In this document: one piece after another, positions 63,589 to 64,000 of the stretch
How positions within the stretch are numbered: the first letter of the stretch is position 1
Layout of the letters: every line of letters begins with the position of its first letter
DNA from: Alistipes sp.
GTDB lineage: Bacteria; Bacteroidota; Bacteroidia; Bacteroidales; Rikenellaceae
Direction: 5' to 3'
Length of the DNA stretch: 64,000 bases
Assembly (NCBI GenBank): GCA_022782405.1
Contig: JALFNK010000010.1
Location: 1-64,000 of the forward strand
Made by a program: the position numbers and the translations under genes
The notes under the pieces: model-generated
Databases searched by the model: none
What the model saw: only the letters and a program-made list of their open reading frames with translations
What the model was told of the DNA's origin: nothing

Positions 63589-63646
63589 TGGTGCATAGCG
63601 TGCATATGCACTTTTGTTGCTGCGCAAACAATTAAAGTTTACATAG

Positions 63647-64000
63647 ATGGAAATCAAGAAATCACCCAAAGCGGACCTTCAGAACAAGCGGGGTCTTTTG
63701 CTCGAAATCGGTCTCGTCGTATCGCTGGGCCTGGTCATCCTCGCCTTCTGGTACACCCCGAAGGAGCGCAAGATCGAGAAACTCGATCAGCAGGTAGAGG
63801 TTGTCGAAGAGGTTCTTACGGAGGTTACCCGTCAGGACCAGAAGCCGCCCGAGCCTCCCAAGAAGGTGGAGGTCAAGGTAATCGCCGACCTGCTCAAGGT
63901 TGTGGACAACAATACGAAGATCAGCACCGAGGTAACCTTTACCGAGTTCGATGAGAACACCGAGGTGATCCAGCAGGTCGAGGTTGTCGAGGAGGAGATC
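63647..64000 (+). CDS. TonB-family energy transducer, N-terminal part
   Basis: The first 118 residues of a protein that runs off the window. A short cytoplasmic start (MEIKKSPKADLQNKRG) is followed by one membrane segment (LLLEIGLVVSLGLVILAFWY) and a periplasmic Glu/Val/Lys-rich stalk with PPEPPKKVEVKVIADLLKVV, the standard N-terminus of Bacteroidota TonB proteins. The C-terminal TonB domain would lie to the right. It couples ExbBD proton flow to SusC-like and other TonB-dependent receptors. Adjacent exb genes are not in view. Confidence 0.85.
   Translation, partial: MEIKKSPKADLQNKRGLLLEIGLVVSLGLVILAFWYTPKERKIEKLDQQVEVVEEVLTEVTRQDQKPPEPPKKVEVKVIADLLKVVDNNTKISTEVTFTEFDENTEVIQQVEVVEEEI

Overview
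The window looks like a piece of chromosome from a high-GC Bacteroidales, most probably an Alistipes-like member of the Rikenellaceae. Evidence: nearly every intergenic promoter carries the Bacteroidota -7 element TAnnTTTG; there are many lipoproteins with acidic residues just after the lipid-attached cysteine; the gene families include S46 dipeptidyl peptidase, 6-bladed beta-propeller lipoproteins, an Mpi-type DNA invertase and a Bacteroidota-type TonB; and coding DNA is GC-rich with AT-rich promoters. The genus is inferred, not proven.

Layout. 0-0.9 kb: tail of a probable transposase and a long AT-rich non-coding stretch. 0.9-14.7 kb: a secreted DUF6259-type glycosidase-like protein, then an array of small lipoprotein genes, many of them 6-bladed beta-propellers, surrounding a two-component system. 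15-24 kb: a four-gene RND efflux operon (TolC, adaptor, two different permeases). Five transcription units in this half begin with variants of one conserved promoter cassette, so they look like one regulon. 24-31 kb: housekeeping genes (polA, queD, sppA, mrp). 31.3-31.9 kb: a gene-free segment with a cluster of DnaA-box-like 9-mers next to an AT-rich stretch, a candidate oriC. 31.9-40.3 kb: nadA, a NimA-like flavoprotein, S46 peptidase, acyltransferase, metG, ilvE. 40.3-40.7 kb: four identical parS-like 16-mers beside mnmG, which supports the origin-proximal reading. 40.9-47.5 kb: a minus-strand run pheS / TPR / EnvC-like / ybeY / mnmG. 47.6-57 kb: patatin-barrel protein, a candidate structured ncRNA, M13 peptidase, pgk, a NatAB-like ABC exporter with an extra small membrane protein, and a small conserved membrane protein. 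57.2-61.7 kb: a hybrid kinase carrying receiver and Hpt domains, a sigma-54 activator, and directly after it a sigma-54-like promoter with two phased upstream sites driving a transcript of about 245 nt. 61.6-64 kb: Mpi-like invertase, rlmN and the start of a TonB gene.

Two systems deserve attention. The first is the shared-promoter lipoprotein/two-component/RND-efflux regulon. The second is the hybrid kinase-Hpt, sigma-54 activator and short sigma-54 transcript circuit, whose architecture parallels LuxQ-LuxU-LuxO-Qrr of vibrios. Both readings are inferred from sequence layout.
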